Below are positions 1 to 12,493 of a stretch of DNA of 64,000 bases, piece by piece. Numbering within the stretch: position 1 is the first letter of the stretch; each line of letters begins with the position of its first letter. The notes beneath the pieces were generated by a model. That model was not told the origin of the DNA. It did no database searches and saw only the letters and a program-made list of their open reading frames with translations. The stretch comes from Diphasiastrum complanatum. Taxonomy: Eukaryota > Streptophyta > Lycopodiopsida > Lycopodiales > Lycopodiaceae. The position numbers and the translations under genes were made by a program. Location: contig CM055102.1 in NCBI GenBank assembly GCA_029204225.1, positions 62,355,168 through 62,419,167 on the forward strand. Direction: 5' to 3'.

Positions 1-3000
1 TTTTTTATTCATGTCATGATTGGCTTGTTGATCAAGAGATCTATTTTCTATTTCTTTTGGCACTATGTAGATTGCATTTTTTTTCTATACTAGGAGGTTT
101 GTAGTCCATGTCTTCACTAAGATATATGTATTGTATATTATCTCGAATAAATATCATGCCAAATACTTACGTATATGTGATACATTGAAAAGTTCAAAAT
201 TTAACTCTTGAAACAACCCACACTTCTACATAAAGCTCATGGATACATGATGAACTTTTGTAAATCTTCAATATTTAGGTATTTTATAGTGAATGATGGT
301 AAGGCTCAAGAAGATGGTGCTTTGGAAAAAGCACTTGGAGAGTCATTGCCAAGGTGTTCTACTTCTCATCAATTTTTTCATCTTGTTCATTTGGATGATG
401 GTGTTTTGTGCCTTTTCTCTCTCCACCTGAGAGCAAGCCAATTCCATACTTAGTTTTTTTCATCACAAGTTGCCTTTGAATGTGTATGATGAATAGTGAA
501 TGATTCATGCATGTATTAAGTGCCCTTGCCTTAGAGTTGTCAAGCTAGAGTGATTCTATCTTGTTGATGCTAGATCTATGTGCAACCACACACACCTTAG
601 GAGATCATTCACATTGTTCGAGATGTCCTCACACATGTGAAAAGTACACAGTAGAAATGTTCCATGCTAGGATATATGCACAAGGATGCTCCATGGCATA
701 TTATCCATATGATATTCCAACTTTTTCTCCAAATACCTTGGCATGACTATTGAGCATGTGTGGAAGTTCCACACAATTCAAATTTTGAATCTTATTGGTT
801 TGTGAGCCAATCCGTGCCTAGACGGATTCAAAAAACCTTTATTTTGTGGACCGTCTATGTGTGAATCATCCAAAGAAATTTCCATGGTGGGACCCATGGA
901 AAGCCTAGTGGGCCCATAGATGGCTCTTATCCAATTCATAATTAAAATCCATGAGGGCCTAATGCGTAGGTTACTTGTGGTAGTAGCTAGCATGGTCGAA
1001 GAAGGTATAATCATATTAGACTGGCCAAAATTCTTCCAAGAGAATGATATATGAAAATGTCACAATCGTTGTAATAGGAGATCATGTTTAAGTAACATAA
1101 CTATGGAAGAATGTGGTAGCTACAAGAAAGATGTAGAAGAAATTGAGGTAGAAACTACATAGCAAGTTGAACTAGATTATATTGGAAGTGCAAAATCTCA
1201 ACTAATGATTCTAGTGACAAGCATAAGTGTATAAATGTTAGTATGTGTGGATTTAAGCTTGAATATAATCTGTTTCAATGTAATGTCATCTTAAAACCAT
1301 CTATCTAATTTGCACACTTAAAGTGGTGAAATTTGCAAGTGATGAATCTTATTATAATAGCACAACTATGTAGGGCTATAAAATGTTTGACAATAAAGAG
1401 AGTCTTCAAAATAAAATATAAGTTATGGGATAACATATAGATCGATATGTTGGAAAATTTGGCCAAGGACTTCAGACTAGCTTGAGGTATACATGCCTGA
1501 ATCATTATAGTCTACAAGAACAACTACAGTTGTTATAACTATTGCATGTATATATTCATAACGACAACACACTATGATCAAGTGATGAATAAGGTGATGA
1601 AGTAAGCGTGATTCAGAGTTCCTCCGCGAACTCCATTGTATCATAATTATCTGATTCCATATGATCAGAGATCTTAGAGAGAGTGAAAGTAATTCAAGAA
1701 ATAGAGATAGTATTCAATCTGTAACTAGCGTAGTAAGATCACAACACATAATGCGCTATTACTGTGAACCATTCTCGGGCATTGTCACAACAACTTAATT
1801 TAGATTCTCTATTTTCTTATGTGTGTTCCACTCTGAATGCTTTCTAATAATTTCTCTCTCACTCACTTATACTCGCTCCACTCAAATATCTAATCTCGAA
1901 GGAAGCATGGAAGTCTTAGACACCTAACTGTTTCGCTCCCTTCATAGTTGTCTTCAACACCTAAAAGAAATTCCTCCTGTCAATCTAAGTTATAGTCTGA
2001 ATCTATAGTTTGGTAAAAATCCTGTTATAATTATCTTTGACACTACAATAGGGTATTAACTTCATAATCCACTTCTTTTGTGCTACATGCTTTACATAGT
2101 CTATTCACTTTTTTTACATTCCTCCATCTGCCGGTTTCCGTTTCCAAATCATGAGAGTTTACTCTCATCCTTCACATCAATTGTCCTATTGATAATTTTG
2201 ATCTCCATATATGAGCATTAGATTGACTTTTAATAAGTAGAAAGGTAGCTTATCTTTAGAACTTTAGCAAAGCTTTACAAATGCCTTTGATTGGTGAACT
2301 AAGTCCTTCAGCTGAGTCCTTTTCATCAAAATCCCACTTGTGAAGCCGATCTACTCCAGCTTTGCACCATCCTCCTTTTTGTAGCCATCACATCTCTGTG
2401 GGGGATTCTGTCTTCATTCAGCTTCTTGGCTTGGCCTTCTTGATATAAAGTTTGAATGGAAAAAAGCTATGATATATAGGGGGCAGAGTGCTATGGAACA
2501 ACCAAAAGTTTAATGGAGTAACTTGATATCAAAACTCCTCAACATTTAGAATCGACCTAATATGGTTTTCAAAGGGCTAGCTACCACAAAGGAGACAGGA
2601 AACTAAAATCTTTTGATTGTTCAATGACATATCTTCCAAGTCCCATTATGGTGTAAAAGGCACTTCATAATTACATTTGTAGTTGGCTCTGGTGCTAGTG
2701 TTGGAACAACACAGTATTTTTAAGTTACAACAATGAGTAGCTTGCAAACTTGTTTGTGGAGGATAGCCATGCCATTGATTTTCATGTAAGCAAAATGCTG
2801 GAACTGAAAAAAGTTTGTCAGTTGATCAAAAACAATATCGCCAGGACAAAACAATAGATATGATGCATCTGAGGGCGTTCCGGGTCTAGGTATCCACAAC
2901 TCTAACATTTTGCAAAAGGAGGCCTCCACATAGCACGGTCATGATAGTTTGATGGCACAAGCCCGTCCTTGTGAATCAATGAATTAGTGAATCAATGAAC

Positions 3001-3928
3001 CATGAATCAGTGAATCAGCAATAAGTAGGTATTATGAGGGATCCGCAGGCTCCTCCATTACATAATTTTTTTTTGGCAACTATCAAATCCCCCATTAGGA
3101 GACCTGTTTTTTGGCACCCATATTAAAAAAAAAAAACTTTTCGGGGTCATGTTTTGGGACAAAATTTAGGCACGTTTCCGAAACGCTATGTGCAAGTATG
3201 ATATGTATATATGCATGTGTTTTGTCAAAAGGCCCTTGTTTGATCTTGCATTAATTAAAACTTGAATGTACATATTGAGTGATGATGGTTGGCTTGGAAG
3301 ATTGGCTTGGTGGTGATGATGATAGTGAGTGAAACTAGAGCCTCTCCAACTCCAAGATGGTGGTGCTGACTCGAGAGATAGTGGTGACTCTCTCACTTTT
3401 TATCTCCCAACCCTAGGTTTGTGGGAGCCCATCAATGTGATTACAATGGTGGTGCTAAATATGCTCATCCCATGTTATGCACTTGTGTGTCTGTACTTTG
3501 TACACTAAACCAGCAAATATTTGAAAAGCAATTATAGTTACAAACATGTTCCATGTGGCTTAAGGGGAATTGCCAATAAACTCATTGTGGTGAACCATGA
3601 ATCATGAGCTGACTTGGATTAACGTGCATTAACCAACAAAATAATTTTTTTTTTTGTTCTGTTCAAGGCAATGGCTTCTCGGCATCTCAGACTAGCAGCA
3701 TCATTCGGGTGTAAAACAATTTTATTTTTTAGAGTCTTCGTAAAATGTTTTTCATATCTGCCATTGATGCAGATATAAAGTTGGATCGATCTAAATCCCA
3801 AAGAAATAGACATAAACCACTCTTTGATAGTGTGTGTGAAGGTGTGCTGACTGTTTGTTGGTGTTGCCGACGAGTAGGCAGCAGAGAGCAGGAAGAAAAT
3901 GTTTGGAAGATCTTAAGGGAAATTGCTC
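1..3928. other. AT-rich intergenic DNA, no gene seen
   Basis: All open frames here are short, unrelated to any family I recognise, and interrupted on every strand. There is a small degenerate direct repeat of the motif GTGAATCAATGAA at about 2,972-3,018. The last part is the 3' flank of the ascorbate oxidase gene that reads toward it. Confidence 0.6.
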
Positions 3929-6615
3929 TCAAGGAATGTAAAACTTGGACAAGCCACAACCCAAAATGGACTTGGGAAGCTTTGGTAGTCTGTCCCACCC
4001 TTCTGCAAAGATCACACCCATGCCCATATGCAAGTGAGCTTCAATATGGCAGTGGAATGGCCACACCCCTGGGTTATCTGCCCTGAATCTTAAGGCAACC
4101 CAGCCGTATGGAAACACAGCTACTGTGTTTTTGAGCGGTGCATTTTTGAGGTTGTAGCTCTGGGAATCAGTTGCAGGATGAAATACCCCTTTGCCGTGGC
4201 CCAACACCCAGAAATCATGCCCATGCAGATGCCAAGGATGGATCTCACTGTTATTTGGGTTTAGAGTGTTGGTGTTTTGGATGATCACGTCCACCACGCT
4301 GTCAAATTGGAATTTGTATACGCCGCTGCCAAATTTGGCATTCACATTTGGAGGGGGAGCGCTAATGTTGAAGGGTCGGGAGGGGTAATCGGGAGGTGGG
4401 TTGAGATCGTACGCCTTCTTCCAACCGTATTTCAAAGCTGCTAGCACTGGTGTTGAGGTTGGGGCATATGTGATATTGTTGATAGCCCATTTGATCCTGC
4501 CATCTATTTTGTTTTGAGTGGTGAGAAAGATGAGCTCTCTATCTGCCTTGGCAGGTGGAGGCACCTCGTATCCTTTTCTTGCGAGAATTAACTTGCTTTG
4601 GTTTAAACTGTAATCAAAGTCGTTCCAGGCCGGGCTCACGGGGCTGGGAGTAGAAGGAAGCATTGAGGAGGGGTTCAGAAGGTAGTTGAGGACGGCTAAA
4701 CCCGTTGGAGTTGAAGACTTTCTGCCTCGAACATTGATTGCAGCCCAGTAATTCCTAGAGGCGTCCTGATTTGCTGTGAATAGAACAGAATATGTTTCGC
4801 CAGAGTACAAATCAAGGTTTTCTACAACGACAGGATCAACATAGTAGCCATCTGCCTCCACGATTGTCAGTTTATGACCCTGCAAGATATCAAATCGATG
4901 CTGCTAATGGTATCAATAGGCTTTAGATAACATACATAAATCATAAAAGTTCTTGCAAATGAGGCCGCTAATACGAAAAAACGCCATAGTTTTTGGATAT
5001 TCGACAAGACAAATGCAGATATTTGGCATGCTTTGGATCTAGATTCTCGAGACACTGGGGTTCTTACCTCAAGGATGAAATTTAATGATGATAAGGATGC
5101 GACATTGGCTATACGTAAACGGTAGGTTTTGCCAGGCTCCACAGGAAGAACGAATGGTTGGCATTGTGGGTTCGAGATGTTACAGTTCACGCAATCGCCG
5201 GATCCAAGAACAAAACTAGTTGGTACTAGCGAACAATTGTATCTACCACGCCCCTCGATTAGTAGCGACTGCATTATATCGTTTTCTCCATTAAATTATC
5301 TATACCTATGGCTGATCATGATAGTAAAGAGCAAATAAAAATGGTGATGGCATCCATTAGAAATGGGCTCGTTTAGCATGAGCACCTGTGGATCTCCGAC
5401 AAATCTAAAAGGAATGGAGATCAGTCCAGTTTCTTGATCATACACAGAACGATGCCACCAGTCATTGATGGCTATCCTAAGGTCGCCGTCGTAAGCAAAT
5501 GGTTCTTTCTCCCCATGCCTCAGGTCAACGATAAGTGAGCCATAAAGTCCAGCTGCTCGCTGCATTCCAATATGTCCATGATAAAAGAACGTTCCAGCCT
5601 GCACTTGAAACAGTCAGAAGACACTTATCATACAGCATCAAATAACATTGCATCTCAGGGTTGGTGTATGGAAGGAAGCGTATACTGACACGACACATTG
5701 ACACAGGTATTGTCTTTTGGAGTCGACGCTGTTGTTTACTCAGAAGACTCTCAGAATTGTAAATTATGGTGTGTCCCAGACGATAGGAGCTGGTAGAAAG
5801 TGATCAGTCAGAGAGTTCCTTCACGTCTCAGACTTAGCCATTAATGAACATAATTACAATCACAGATGCAGGAAGGATTGATTGCATTGTTGGACATGTC
5901 CAAATGCAAAATTAGGAAGAAAAACTTCCTCGTTGAAAATAAAGGCGTCAGGAGAAAGAGATTATCATAAAATAAAGAGAGCACAGCTGCAAATACTTGA
6001 TAGAAGACGTCGGCGTTCATAACAGGGATGCCTTAGGTGATTCAGACATTCAGAACGTTCGTAGGAAAGAAAAACCTTACTCTGTCCACAATAAACTTGT
6101 ACGTAAAAGTTTCTCCTGGATTTATTGGACATTGCGACACAAATGCAGTTCCATCAAACCATGGTGTTCCAATCTGCATGTGAGAAGACAGTTCAAGTAT
6201 AAATATTACATAAGGATACAGTTTCGGTACTACATCTAAGTTCTGGTATGAATAATGGAAAAGAGAGAACATAATTATATTATGAATAATAATTGAGTGA
6301 GAGAGATGGACAGACCTGATGGATGCCGTGCCAATGTATGACAACACCCGCAGTAGGCAAGAAATTTTGAAGCTCCACAACAATGGTATCACCAGCATGA
6401 GCACGGATCGTAGGCCCCGGATACTGTCCATTGATTGCTATGATAACCTTTTCAATGCAGTCTGGGGAAAAGTACAAGTAATCCACCTTCCATTGGTAAT
6501 GTCTGATCTGCGCTCTGGCCTCTGTGGTCAGAGCAAAATTAAGCAACAACACCATAAACAACCCATCAACCCATCCTCGGCTCACACACCATGCCTTCAT
6601 GACAATAGAAGGCAC
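3929..6615 (-). CDS. L-ascorbate oxidase (multicopper oxidase), 5 exons
   Basis: Secreted blue-copper enzyme that oxidises ascorbate to dehydroascorbate while reducing O2 to water in the cell wall space. Exons: 6316-6615, 6081-6173, 5386-5598, 5068-5268, 3929-4879. All four introns are GT-AG and phase 0, giving 585 codons, a normal family length. The first ~35 residues form a signal peptide (hydrophobic [12 protein letters not shown], cut near ARA). All copper ligands are present: HWHG near residues 94-97, FYHGHIG at 136-142, HPWHLHGH at 483-490, and [12 protein letters not shown] at 545-556 with the axial Met of the type 1 site. The sequences VEAD, GTPW and [16 protein letters not shown] favour ascorbate oxidase over laccase (inference from family knowledge). 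No frameshift or stop is seen, so it is likely functional. A plausible TATA box lies ~50 bp upstream of the ATG. Confidence 0.95.
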
Positions 6616-6664
6616 AGTACTCTGACAGAAAGATTTTCCTCTTTAGACCTTTAATGTGATCGAT

Positions 6665-6672
6665 TATTTATA
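6665..6672 (-). promoter_or_regulatory. Candidate TATA box of ascorbate oxidase
   Basis: On the minus strand this reads TATAAATA, about 50 bp upstream of the ATG at 6615. That spacing allows a transcription start ~30 bp downstream and a very short 5' leader. Position and sequence only; no start-site data. Confidence 0.4.
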
Positions 6673-9199
6673 ATGTGGCTTCAGGAATGTAGTTTGTCTT
6701 TGTGATCAATCTGCAATGCTGCATGATAACGCCTTGAACAAAGAGTATATGTTTCTTTGCCATGGGAATCTTCAATTTTATGTTTTCTTTTTTGGCCCCA
6801 AGAGAGGGGGGAGGGGGGCTTTTTTGTTGGAGGCAATGTTCACTTTGGCCCCAGCTTAATCACAACCACACTTTCTTTTCTATGTTAAAAAATTAATTTT
6901 TTATTCGTATAAACCTGCCCAAAAATTTTGCTCAGGTTTGTGTGATTGACTAGTGTTTTTTATATCCCGTAAGTATTCTTAGGTTGTTACAAGTTTCATA
7001 GCCCATAGAAGATTCAATTTGGGGGGTTTTTTTTTTGGCCCCAGCTCAATCACAATCACACATTCTTTTTTATTCTCAAAACCCTGCCTGACTTTTCTGC
7101 CCAAACTTTTCTAATTGCCATGTGTTTTTATATGCCAATGATTTTGAAAAATCCAAAGCGCCCATGTATAGGTGAAGCTCAATGTTGACCTTGAAGTTGA
7201 TAGAGAGGATGAATTTAGAAAAGCCAAGGCTAAGCCACCAATCTATAAAGTTTCAAGGCTAGTCGTTGGGTTGCAATTGTCAACCACCAATCTATCTAGG
7301 TGTAAAGTGCTATACGCTAGGCTAGTCATTGCTTGCAATGTCTTAGTCTCGACTCTCACTAGTCACAATCACTACTTACCAAGGTGATCAATGAATCAAT
7401 AGAAGCTTTGTCTTATGCAAGTGCATTCAAATCGTTGATAGCTCATCTTTTAGCATATAGTGACAATAGATTATCGTTACCACAACAAAGCTCAATACTA
7501 TGAAATTATATCTAACCTTTTGAAAATTTGAATTTAAAGAGTGAATTCTATGAATATGATGGGCATGGACTTTTCTTACGACATTGTTATAAAAGTACAT
7601 GAAGGGCAAGCCCACACTTCAAATTTCAACACGGGCATGTATGGGGGAACTGCTTTTTTGATGAGCTAGTCCACTATTCAACATGAAACTTTGGGAAGGC
7701 CTTTTAAGTGGAGCCATAATTGAATTGACAATGAACATGTGTAAAGCTCACTAAAAGGATACTTATCAAAGTTTACGTGTCTCACGTACTCATCTTTCTG
7801 AGCCTCATTCTCCTTGCTCAAACATATCTATGATCCTTTTAGCAACATAATGTAGAATACATATATGGACTCCTTGATTCATGATATGCAAAAATTAGGT
7901 AATATCATTTTCAAATTCATAATATATATACTCATCAATATGTTATAGGGAGGATTGTCAATAAGCATATGCAGTGAACCTAGAAGTTCCAACAAACAAA
8001 CACATGAAGAAGAGCAAAGTAATAATTTTTGACGCATCATGCTCAACAATACAAAATAGATTTCAAAGTATATCCCTTACTCATAAGCAAAGGAGCAATT
8101 TGAGAAGAAAACATGTTTTTGGATAACCAGTATAATAGTATAATAACAATAATAGAATGGCAAGAGAAAAATAATCATGATAAGATGGGATGAGGTTACC
8201 TATGAGCAACAAAGAAGATCATCTTTAAGTCTTTATAGAAAAAAAATCAAATTTTCATATTCTTATAAAATATTTGCTTTTAAAACATTGATAATGTTAG
8301 TATATTTGTTTATATTATAAACCATATCACAAAAAAAAGAAAAACTTTATGGTTACAAGGTGAACATTTTTACATCAAAGTTTTTGACACAATAGGAGTA
8401 ACTTTCAACTGGGTGGTGCTGGCAAACTTCAGCATGTTGTTTACGGATGTTCAAAAGATGTCAATCTGATTGAAAGTGACATGACTACATAGGAACCATA
8501 CAAGAGAAAATCCAAGTCAATTGTAAGACTTTCAAGACTTTCTTGTTTGATGTGAAATGGCTCCACGTAGTTTGTTAAAGGCCTCACACAATTGTAAAGT
8601 CATACCATAATGTGCAATTGATTCAAATAACAATTTCACTTCTACACTCAACACACTAGAAATTTTGCTACAATTTTGAATAAGGATGTTTTCATTTGTG
8701 AAGATGCAAGTAGAAATAGTTTTCTTTACATATTTTTATATTTGGTTTGTTGATTTTATTCTTATTTTAGATGATGTTTATTTAGGTTGAGTTTAAAGAA
8801 TTCCAAGTTTTAAGTTGTGAAAAATTCAATGATCCTGCCTTTGTGGGATTTGACCAAAAAGTGATCAAATTCCAATAAGAAACATCAATAATGGCCATGT
8901 CAACTTTTTACTCATGTTTTGATGTATTTTATGAAGCTTTCTATTTGATTTTTGTGTTAAATTCATTTGGATATGTAGAGAATTTTATTCCAAGTCTTTT
9001 GAGCAACTTGGCATAACATTTGAATCAACATTATCTTTATTCCAAATCTAAATGAAAATCTAAAGTCTAGCATCTTCACTAACTACTTGGGAATTTAATT
9101 TCCCAAAATATCTACTTTTTATTTGTAGAGTTTCATTTTTGTCGTGCGTGAAGTAGTGCAGTTACTGCATAGTACTAAAATGAACTGTGACGTAGTCTG
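6673..9199. other. Intergenic DNA, no gene seen
   Basis: AT-rich sequence without a convincing coding region. Two diverged copies of a TTGGCCCCAGC(T)TAATCACAA-like stretch occur near 6,840-6,870 and 7,035-7,060, which suggests an old repeat. The segment ends at the copia LTR. Confidence 0.5.
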
Positions 9200-9551
9200 T
9201 GTTGGACAAGGCAGAGGAAGAGCTCCATTTTGAATGCTGACAATCGACGATTATCGAAGACTTCAGGCAAGTCGAGTTGATTGGCTTGCTCTTGAGAAGA
9301 TGTCGATGTCGATGACTTCGATGTTGATGGAGTTCGATGTCAGGATGTCGACGAAGTGAAGTTGGTGAAGTTGATGATGTGGACTTTGACGAAGTCAATC
9401 TTGCTGTTGCTTCAAGTCGATATATTGCACAGACATTCGACTTATGCGAGTAAGGCTGCATGTCGTTGTAGAGAGAGATAGTATATTTACATAGTATACT
9501 GGTGCTCAGGAATCAAATTTGGGTGAGTCGAAGTGAAGATTAACTCCAACA
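9200..9551 (-). repeat. Copia 3' LTR (352 bp)
   Basis: Reading on the minus strand, the LTR starts TGTTGGAGTTAATC directly after a polypurine tract (complement of CTCCCCCTTA at 9552-9561). It ends at TCCAACA, so the ends form the 7-bp pair TGTTGGA/TCCAACA. The interior is rich in the degenerate motif GTCGATG. The left boundary is inferred from the terminal repeat; no second copy is present because the 5' end of the element is lost. Confidence 0.6.
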
Positions 9552-9563
9552 CTCCCCCTTAGC

Positions 9564-9830
9564 TTAACTCCTAGGATCTTGAATGAAATTTAGCAAGCTG
9601 CATAACACAACATGATTTTCCCTCAACAGAAGCTTAGTCAAGATATCAGCCAACATATAGTCAGTCGAACAGTAACTTAATTCGACAACCTTGTTCAGAA
9701 CTTTCTCTCTAAGAAAATGAAATTGAACTTCGATGTGTTTAGTTCTAGAATGAGTTCGTGGATTCGGAGATAGAGCAATACAACTCTGATTGTCGCAATG
9801 GAGTGTAGTTGGACTGAATTGAGGGATCAT
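9564..9830 (-). pseudogene. Copia RNase H remnant
   Basis: Shows the copia RNase H signatures LHCDNQSCIAL, RTKHIEVQFHFLRE and ADILTK in order over about 80 residues. This is the C-terminal part of the copia polyprotein; the RT that should precede it is gone. It ends close to the polypurine tract, as expected for the 3' end of pol. Confidence 0.8.
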
Positions 9831-9878
9831 AAGATCCTAAAGCAATCTTCTGAGCCAGATGAACAAGGCTCTACAGCC

Positions 9879-10157
9879 CTAATCTATGAGCTTGTTGACT
9901 GACAATGAATTTTTGGTCAGTTTGGGTACATAAAGTACATCCTTAAGCAAGGTCAATTCACCATTTGAAAGATGAAGGCATATGGATCCTTTGCCTTCAA
10001 TCTGTAATGCACTTGAGTCACCAAAGTAGACATACTTCAAATCTGCTAATGTGAGGTCTTCGAATAGGAACTTGCATGGATTCATGTGCTGAGAAGCACC
10101 TGAATCGAAATACCAATCCATGGCATCTCTAATGGGTTCATCTTGTACAATTAACAA
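9879..10157 (-). pseudogene. Copia protease remnant
   Basis: Contains the aspartic protease motif WYFDSGASQHM followed by YVPKLTKNSLSVNKL, the usual end of copia protease before the pre-integrase domain. The reading stops right after that, at the internal deletion. Confidence 0.8.
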
Positions 10158-10243
10158 TGTTGGGTCTTCATGAGAGGTTCTAGTAGAATCAAATCCTCCA
10201 TCCTGCTACATCTTCTTCTTTGTTTCATTGTGCTTGAGAACTC

Positions 10244-10286
10244 GACAATCCTTGATGTCGTGATTGGTTCTCTTGCAATACTTGCA
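10244..10286 (-). pseudogene. Copia gag CCHC zinc knuckle
   Basis: On the minus strand the frame reads C-K-Y-C-x4-H-x4-C, a retroviral-type zinc knuckle that binds element RNA. It lies between the gag domain and protease as expected. An in-frame stop follows a few codons later. Confidence 0.7.
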
Positions 10287-10479
10287 GAAGAGTCTGGTCT
10301 TAGGCTTTTGATATTGTCGATTGTGCTGTTGTGGTTGCTGGTCTAAATCAGTCTGCTCAGCCTTTGTCTTCTTGTCCTTCAAAGATTTCTTCTTCTAGAA
10401 CTGTTGCTTATTCGAATAGAGGGCGTAATCGACATAGATAAGCTTTTCCATCTTACTTTTTCCTACAATAAACTTGTTG

Positions 10480-10810
10480 TCACCTTCTGTAGGAATGGTT
10501 AGGAGCATTGCTCAAGAGCAATACTAAGTTGTCGTAAGAGGGAGGAAGACTGGACAAAAGAGACATGTTAGCATCTTCGTCTGATACTGGCAAACCTATT
10601 GCAACTAACTGATTGAGTAGCTGTTTGAATTCATTCAGATGATCAGTGACTGAGGTTCCTATATTCATCTTGAGCGACATGAACTTCTTTTTCAAGAAGA
10701 GACCAGTCGATACATGTGTTGTTTCATATAGACCAGTAAGAATGTCCCATGCTTATTTGGAGCTGGAACAATTTGCTACATGAGCTATTTGTGAATCTTT
10801 TGATGGTGCG
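10480..10810 (-). pseudogene. Copia gag (UBN2-type) remnant
   Basis: The frame shows AWDILTGLYETT, FLKKKFMSLKM and LLSSLPPSYDNL, typical of plant copia gag of the UBN2 type. A TAA stop sits just before AWDIL at about 10,755, where an acidic residue is usual, so the protein is broken. The N-terminal part is missing beyond ~10,815. Confidence 0.75.
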
Positions 10811-10815
10811 GTGGT

Positions 10816-11909
10816 TCGCTCACACCAACAAGATAAAAACTATGAATACTGTTATTATTATTAGGACCTTGGATTACTTGGAGAACGGAGATTATAGAGC
10901 TGTTCTGATTGTGTTGATTAAGAGTATCAATGTAGGAGCCTTAGACTACCATAAAGAGAAATTGCGGAAAACAATTAGGCATCTGAGACAGCCATGCAAT
11001 TTTCTGATACGGATATTCTGATATAAAAAAAATTGTAAAATCGATTAGGCATCAAAGATAGCCATACATGTCTTCGTTTATGATACTTGCGGAAGAAGAG
11101 TGAGAGTTAATTAACATTCAACGGAATGCGGTGAGATAGAACAATATTGAATCTATATATTAATGTTGTAATAACAATTATCATATCACAATACAATTGC
11201 ATTGACAAGTGCGTGATCCTACTTACAAAAATGAAATAGTCACTGCTTTTGTCACAAAGGGGGTTTCTGGGTAAAAGGCCTCAGATTCGAGTGTGACAAG
11301 GTCTGTGTTGTCCTGCATGGGCACCCCATATCCGAGATTGCAAACTCTCTCGGAGTTATCGGACCAGTCTCAAGCACCGACCAGCCACATGTCCCCAAAG
11401 CCCCTTCCCAGGTCCACTTCTTGTTCACGATTCCTTGCGATGTCAAAGCTGCAGAATTAGAGCGACATATGTATTGTTATATGGTTATCATATATACATA
11501 TGTGTGTGTGTGTGTGTGTGTGTATTGTGTAAGTAGTACGGTGTTGTTGAAACAATTTGCATGTATGTAGATGCAATGTTTTCAATTTATAATTTTCAAT
11601 TAGTCTCATGGAGTTGGGAGCTTCCTATAGTACTGTGCTAGTTTTTGCCATTGAATACACAATTGACTCTTGAATAAACACATATCTTAAACAGCCACAA
11701 AGCACAAAACACCACTGCTACATGCTCCATTAAACAAACACTAAACAATACCACTACATGCTTTACCAATCATACATCATGTGACAATTTAGGGAGAAAA
11801 CTCTCAAAGTGCTTGCAAAACTGGAGAAATATCAAAATTGTCATAGTCAAAATTGTGTCATTTTAAGAAGATAATGAGAACTGGTGATGCTTCGCAATAT
11901 GAACTTACG
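10816..11909. other. Non-coding stretch with possible gene debris
   Basis: No confident gene. The minus-strand frame 11,252-11,446 has fairly gene-like codon use (NKKWTWEGALGTCGW) and could be a decayed terminal exon, but I recognise no family. A dinucleotide repeat lies at 11,500-11,523. Confidence 0.3.
11500..11523. repeat. (TG)n microsatellite
   Basis: About 12 uninterrupted TG units following a TATATACATA tract. Confidence 0.9.
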
Positions 11910-12449
11910 CTACGTCTTATGTGATGTCTTGGTAACTCTCATGGCACTAATAGGCGCTTGAAACAGTTCAATTTCTGTCAGTACAGACTGGTGTACAAAC
12001 ATATTGCTATTCTGATCCAAACCTAGCAATCTAAGAAACACGTAGTACAAATGTTTGCATGCAGTATATGGTTTATTGGTCGTCTGTCGCTTCTGAAAAT
12101 CTGGACATGTACACAAGGGCTCTTGTGAAATGTGCACATCGTACTCACCTTCATGATCCAGGCCAAATGTAACAAGGGTGAAGCCTTCATGATACCCTTC
12201 TTTGATGCACCGCACTACCTTCACAGTGGCCAGCATTGACAAACATTTTACAATTCTTTCTCTTGCCTTGATTGATATTTTAGTCCTCATTTTGAAACGC
12301 CTTCTATCTCGTGAGTTACAAGGCTTTTTGGGAGGAGGTGTGTAATGTGTTTGGGTGCCATGTTTTTGAGGGCGCATAAAAATGCAGATGGCAGATGGCT
12401 CAGAAAATTCAAATTTTTTTTCTTCTGGCTGGGGCAGGGCACCACTCAC
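11910..12449 (-). CDS. SWIM zinc-finger protein fragment
   Basis: 179-codon frame. The C-terminal half holds a SWIM-type zinc-binding pattern, CTCPDF ... ACKH (C-x-C-x(n)-C-x-H) near residues 113-133, preceded by YDVHIS and followed by LYYVFLRLLGLD, as in plant and animal SWIM proteins of the ZSWIM2 type. A basic stretch (RDRRRFKMRTK) precedes it. The usual RING and other domains are absent. The apparent N-terminus (MSGALPQPEEKK) is encoded inside an inverted repeat (12,412-12,493), so the true start is either in a lost upstream exon or the gene was captured or truncated. SWIM domains bind DNA or proteins, and some such proteins are ubiquitin ligases; the role here is unknown. It may be a pseudogene. 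Confidence 0.5.
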   Translation of the reverse strand: MSGALPQPEEKKFEFSEPSAICIFMRPQKHGTQTHYTPPPKKPCNSRDRRRFKMRTKISIKARERIVKCLSMLATVKVVRCIKEGYHEGFTLVTFGLDHEGEYDVHISQEPLCTCPDFQKRQTTNKPYTACKHLYYVFLRLLGLDQNSNMFVHQSVLTEIELFQAPISAMRVTKTSHKT

Positions 12450-12493
12450 GCCCGCGCGAAAGGTGTCCTGCCCCAGCCAAAAGAAAAAAAATT
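12412..12493. repeat. Inverted repeat, ~25-bp arms
   Basis: Left arm TTTTTTTCTTCTGGCTGGGG plus CAGG (to 12,437) pairs with the right arm CCTGCCCCAGCCA followed by AAAGAAAAAAAA (12,467-12,493). The loop is ~29 bp with a further GCACC/GGTGT pairing. The 13-bp GC core is perfect. MITE-like or foldback debris at the start of the SWIM frame. Confidence 0.75.

Larger units (their letters stand above)
9552..10815 (-). mobile_element. Internally deleted Ty1/copia element
   Basis: Gag, zinc knuckle, protease and RNase H follow in the right order on the minus strand, but integrase and nearly all of the reverse transcriptase are missing between protease (ends ~9879) and RNase H (begins ~9830), only ~50 bp apart. 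The 5' end is truncated inside gag near 10,815, so no 5' LTR or primer site remains. It is a dead copy that could not move without help and lacks one LTR. Confidence 0.8.

Noticed and set aside
3745-4086. Plus-strand open frame of 113 codons over the last ascorbate oxidase exon
   Set aside because: It is the antisense shadow of a clearly conserved coding exon, with no domain of its own.
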